From Liolophura sinensis (Eukaryota; Mollusca; Polyplacophora; Chitonida; Chitonidae): a DNA stretch of 33,191 nt. The notes below the pieces were generated by a model, which was not told where the DNA came from, made no database searches, and saw nothing but the letters and a program-made list of their open reading frames with translations. The stretch spans positions 1 to 33,191 of the forward strand of contig NW_027018382.1 of assembly GCF_032854445.1 (NCBI RefSeq), read 5' to 3'. The translations under genes and the position numbers were made by a program. Below, one piece after another: positions 33,011 through 33,191 of this stretch. Within the stretch, counting starts at the first letter, position 1, and each line of letters starts with the position of its first letter.

Positions 33011-33191
33011 AAGACATTGAGTTTGTCTTCGACTTAGAAGTAAGACATTTGCTGGGTGAGTTAAATGGGCTTGGCCCAAAGATTTGACGTCGTCTGGGCT
33101 ACCGAAGGGCACCTAACTTATAATGAAAAGTTGAATATAGTAATGACCAGTCGCGATTGTACATAGTTAATGTAGCAGATTTCAATTAGCA
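33011..33191 (+). repeat. U61, type k, partial (first 181 bp)
   Basis: C103 and A167 as in U54. Cut by the window end after TTAGCA, so the array continues to the right. Confidence 0.95.

Larger units (their letters stand above)
1..33191 (+). repeat. Satellite array, ~550-bp monomer, 60 full units plus one partial
   Basis: The block starting with AAGACATTGAG recurs every 547-555 bp from base 1 to the end of the window, always in the same orientation, with no spacer, inversion or inserted element. Units differ by a few substitutions at recurring diagnostic sites and by rare single-base indels. The window begins and ends inside the array, so its true length and flanks are unknown. Unit lengths of exactly 550 or 551 bp dominate. 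Such organisation is known for eukaryotic centromeric or heterochromatic satellites. That this array is centromeric is not shown. Short open frames in the repeat overlap on both strands and are frameshifted between units, so they are treated as non-coding. Confidence 0.97.

Noticed and set aside
1-33191. CRISPR array or bacterial direct repeats
   Set aside because: The whole 550-bp unit is repeated with no unique spacers; length and organisation do not fit CRISPR.

Overview
The whole 33,191-base window is one uninterrupted head-to-tail tandem array. I see no gene, RNA gene, mobile element, CRISPR array or unique flanking sequence. The repeat unit is about 550 bp. There are 60 complete units (U1-U60) and a 181-bp partial unit (U61). 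All units point the same way, range from 547 to 555 bp, and are mostly exactly 550 or 551 bp. This is the architecture of a eukaryotic satellite DNA: long monomer, high identity, higher-order repeats, no spacers. The species cannot be told from the sequence. Composition gives weak hints: U1 has 225 G+C in 550 bases (41%) and 18 CpG, roughly 0.8 of expectation. That argues mildly against a heavily CpG-methylated genome such as a vertebrate or most plants, and fits an invertebrate such as an insect better (inference).

Monomer coordinates used throughout are those of U1, which starts at base 1. Diagnostic sites sort the units into types. a: AA at 119-120, T140, C157, C165, a 1-bp insertion giving AAAATAAGC near 173-180, T202, G397. 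b: A12, T119, A173. c: T92, C178, A208. c2: C178 with C92 and G208. d: T119, T185, G397. e: like d but A239, A264, T397. f: T119, T185, T397, G505. g: A188, usually with C163. h: AA119-120, C157, C165, CAATAAGC, G140, T397. j: C163 with C188, often with T467 and G488. k: C103, A167.

Left to right the array reads: c2 g - j-like j f g h f f f f a b c d g g j d g h a b c d e f a/f b a b c d e f a b a b/c2 d g h f f/a b c g c2 b c/c2 j j k c2 b c g c2 j k. Three regimes follow. U1-U22 (1-12104) is mixed, with a run of f units. U23-U38 (12105-20910) is two consecutive copies of an 8-unit higher-order repeat, each exactly 4403 bp; the first six units of each copy are nearly identical. U39-U61 starts with a shortened third copy, then a g-h-f-a-b-c block, then a right-hand regime dominated by c2, b, c, g, j and k units. 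A module g-h-f(n)-a-b-c recurs three times with n = 4, 0 and 1.

Every open reading frame in the window is a copy of a few short frames from the same repeat. They lie on both strands over the same bases and are broken by T-run length changes and single-base indels without any compensation, so I call none a gene. Single-base indels cluster in U15-U21 and U46-U53 and are nearly absent from U22-U45 and U54-U59. This pattern looks more like uneven consensus accuracy in a long-read assembly than biology.
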